64,000 nucleotides of DNA, taken from Pinibacter aurantiacus (GTDB taxonomy: Bacteria; Bacteroidota; Bacteroidia; Chitinophagales; Chitinophagaceae). Where the stretch lies: the NCBI RefSeq assembly GCF_019130065.1, contig NZ_JAHSPG010000015.1, positions 594,294-658,293 of the forward strand. Direction: 5' to 3'. The position numbers and the translations under genes were made by a program. The notes below the pieces were generated by a model. It was not told the origin of the DNA. It did not search any database and was given only the letters and a program-made list of their open reading frames with translations. Below are positions 62,647-64,000 of this stretch, piece by piece. How positions within the stretch are numbered: the first letter of the stretch is position 1; each line of letters starts with the position of its first letter.

Positions 62647-62725
62647 CGTGAAATGTGAATGGTCAATCGTGAATAAAGACTTCGCTAATCGACCACCATT
62701 CACCATTCACCTTTCACGATTCACG
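62647..62725. repeat. GTGAATGG-unit hairpin in the pntAA-pntAB gap
   Basis: CGTGAAATGTGAATGGTCAA and the next 10 nt (62647-62676) face CACCATTCACCATTCACCTT and the following 12 nt (62694-62725). It supplies the stop codon and the last residues (VRES) of pntAA. Confidence 0.85.
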
Positions 62726-63829
62726 TACTCTTGCATTCACAATCTCGCCACCGTGCGTAATACAGGCGCCTTTTACAAGATCGTCTTCGAAATTCAGGTT
62801 GAGTTTTCCTTCTTTGTCTATGAAGAGTTGTAAAAAGTTCAACACGTTTTTACCATACATTTTGCTGGCATCGTAAGGCATTGTTGACTGCAGGCTTGAA
62901 TTGCCGACTATCGTTACCCCATTGTGTACAAAAGTTTCGTTGTTTTTTGTGACGGTAGTGTTGCCGCCAGTTGCCGATGCAAGGTCCATGATGATGGAAC
63001 CTTTTTTCATTTGCGCCAGCATTTCATCAGTGATTAGTAACGGTGCTTTTTTGCCGGGTATTTGCGCAGTGGTGATTACAATGTCTGCTTTGGCAATCGC
63101 TTCCGCAATTTTTTGCTGCTGCTTCTGTTTGTATTCTTCTGTTTGTTCTACTGCATAACCGCCTGCTTTGGAAACATCCGCGGCGCCGTCTACTTCAATA
63201 AATTTTGCACCAAGGCTCATCACTTCTTCTTTAACGGCAGGTCTTGTATCAAATACTTCAACCACTGCCCCAAGCCGTCTCGCTGTGGCAATTGCTTGCA
63301 AACCAGCTACGCCTGCGCCAAGTATCAGGACCTTTGCCGGAGCGATGCTGCCTGCAGCTGTCATGAACATGGGAAAGTATTTGGGAAAAATATTTGCGGC
63401 TTGCAAAACTGCTTTATATCCGGCGATATTTGCCTGCGAACTTAGTACATCCATGCTTTGCGCACGGGTGGTGCGGGGCAGCATATCGAGACTGAAAGTG
63501 GTTAGATTATTTTTGGCCCATTGTTGCATTAGCGGGCCGTTATATAAAGGTTGGAAAACTCCGATAAATATTTGCGAGGGATGTGTTTGGGGGGAAGCTT
63601 CGTCTGGCGGATGAATGGATAAAATGATGTTTGCTGATTGAAATATTTCCGCAGCCGATTTTATGCTTGCACCAACATTGACATAGTCACCGTCAGCACA
63701 AGAGGCTTTTTCTCCCGCTCCCTGCTCTACCCAAACCTCTACATTTTTCTTTATCAATGCAGAAACGGTTTCAGGTAACATGGAGACGCGTGTTTCAAAG
63801 GATAGCTCTTTTAAAATTCCTACAATCAT
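62714..63829 (-). CDS. pntAA: NAD(P) transhydrogenase alpha-1 subunit
   Basis: A 371-residue soluble NAD(H)-binding protein of the alanine-dehydrogenase/PNT fold. GAGVAGLQAIATARRLGAVVEVFD holds the nucleotide motif; VGILKELSFETRVSMLPETV is the start typical of the family and SIHPPDEA is in the N-terminal domain. It is the first gene of the operon. The C-terminus VRES and the TGA stop are coded by the GTGAATGG repeat. Confidence 0.95.
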   Translation of the reverse strand: MIVGILKELSFETRVSMLPETVSALIKKNVEVWVEQGAGEKASCADGDYVNVGASIKSAAEIFQSANIILSIHPPDEASPQTHPSQIFIGVFQPLYNGPLMQQWAKNNLTTFSLDMLPRTTRAQSMDVLSSQANIAGYKAVLQAANIFPKYFPMFMTAAGSIAPAKVLILGAGVAGLQAIATARRLGAVVEVFDTRPAVKEEVMSLGAKFIEVDGAADVSKAGGYAVEQTEEYKQKQQQKIAEAIAKADIVITTAQIPGKKAPLLITDEMLAQMKKGSIIMDLASATGGNTTVTKNNETFVHNGVTIVGNSSLQSTMPYDASKMYGKNVLNFLQLFIDKEGKLNLNFEDDLVKGACITHGGEIVNARVRES

Positions 63830-63885
63830 AAGTAGTTATTCTTGCTTCAAGATAACTGTTTTTTTTCAGAGCAACAACTAAGGGA

Positions 63886-63928
63886 GCACACAGATGACAC
63901 TGATGAAACTGATCAACACTGATTTTTT
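63886..63928. repeat. Single arm of the CACTGAT family
   Basis: GCACACAGATGACACTGATG and following units up to a T run. It lies upstream of pntAA near the window edge; the flanking bases show no gene. Confidence 0.7.
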
Positions 63929-64000
63929 AACCGCAAAGATCCTTTAGATAAATATTAATCCGTTTCCCTAGAATTACTAGAAACTAATTTCGATAGAACG

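Overview
The window looks like a chromosomal segment from a member of the Bacteroidota, most likely the Chitinophagaceae or a close relative. The grounds are a SusC/SusD pair with a SusR-type regulator, a hybrid two-component propeller sensor, FtsX-type permeases of the Bacteroidota form, promoters of the TTG-N19-TAnnTTTG type with no Shine-Dalgarno bias, and a base composition of roughly 40 percent GC. There are no rRNA genes, no CRISPR array and no prophage. The assignment is by gene content only.

Layout. 1-2133: N-terminal 711 codons of a propeller sensor that leaves the window on the left. 2165-2961: an IS200/RAYT-type HUH transposase between two inverted arms. 2959-5421: a LysM/DPBB wall protein and an RsmF-like rRNA methyltransferase. 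5422-6153: gene-free stretch with a candidate ncRNA. 6154-17335: a leftward alpha-glucan utilisation locus (SusR-like regulator, SusC, SusD, GH71-like lipoprotein, SusB-type GH97) closed by a strong terminator. 17766-34870: mostly single genes (Omp85 barrel, bestrophin, VOC protein, GAF/degenerate histidine kinase, CPA1 antiporter, giant AsmA-like protein, ricin-fold lipoprotein, diiron protein, PQQ dehydrogenase with haem c, esterase). 35166-51729: FtsX permease, two Crp/Fnr regulators, DoxX proteins, phosphatase, AraC, NmrA, ABC-2 permease, Ntn hydrolase, a TetR/TetX-like pair, protease, esterase, DHFR-like protein and small proteins. 51805-53156: candidate sRNA, DUF3800 protein and two identical tRNA-Lys genes. 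53414-57042: SDR, SAM hydroxide adenosyltransferase-like protein, lipoprotein and a small membrane protein. 57100-63829: a GH38-type mannosidase and a three-gene proton-translocating transhydrogenase operon.

The most unusual feature is not a gene. About twenty intergenic sites carry DNA built from 7-8 nt units iterated into arms; at most of them an arm is followed, after a short loop, by its reverse complement. Several unit families exist (TGAATAAC, GAGAGTT, AATTTGAA, GAATTAG, CGCAAAG, CACGGAT and others). Within the TGAATAAC family the loop is also conserved, so these are dispersed copies and not local slippage products. They sit at gene 3' ends, and in many cases they supply the stop codon and sometimes the last few residues. 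One pair of arms encloses the HUH transposase. A second class, short perfect palindromes of the GTAGAGAC and GGGCGAAT types, is also scattered here. I know of no named system that covers this combination, and I put it forward as the candidate undescribed system.

How the genes work together: the SusCD cluster should import and cleave an alpha-glucan (GH71 suggests alpha-1,3 links) under a membrane-bound SusR-like regulator; the TetR gene overlaps its own palindromic operator and probably controls the flavin monooxygenase behind it; the transhydrogenase genes form one transcription unit despite repeats in both gaps.
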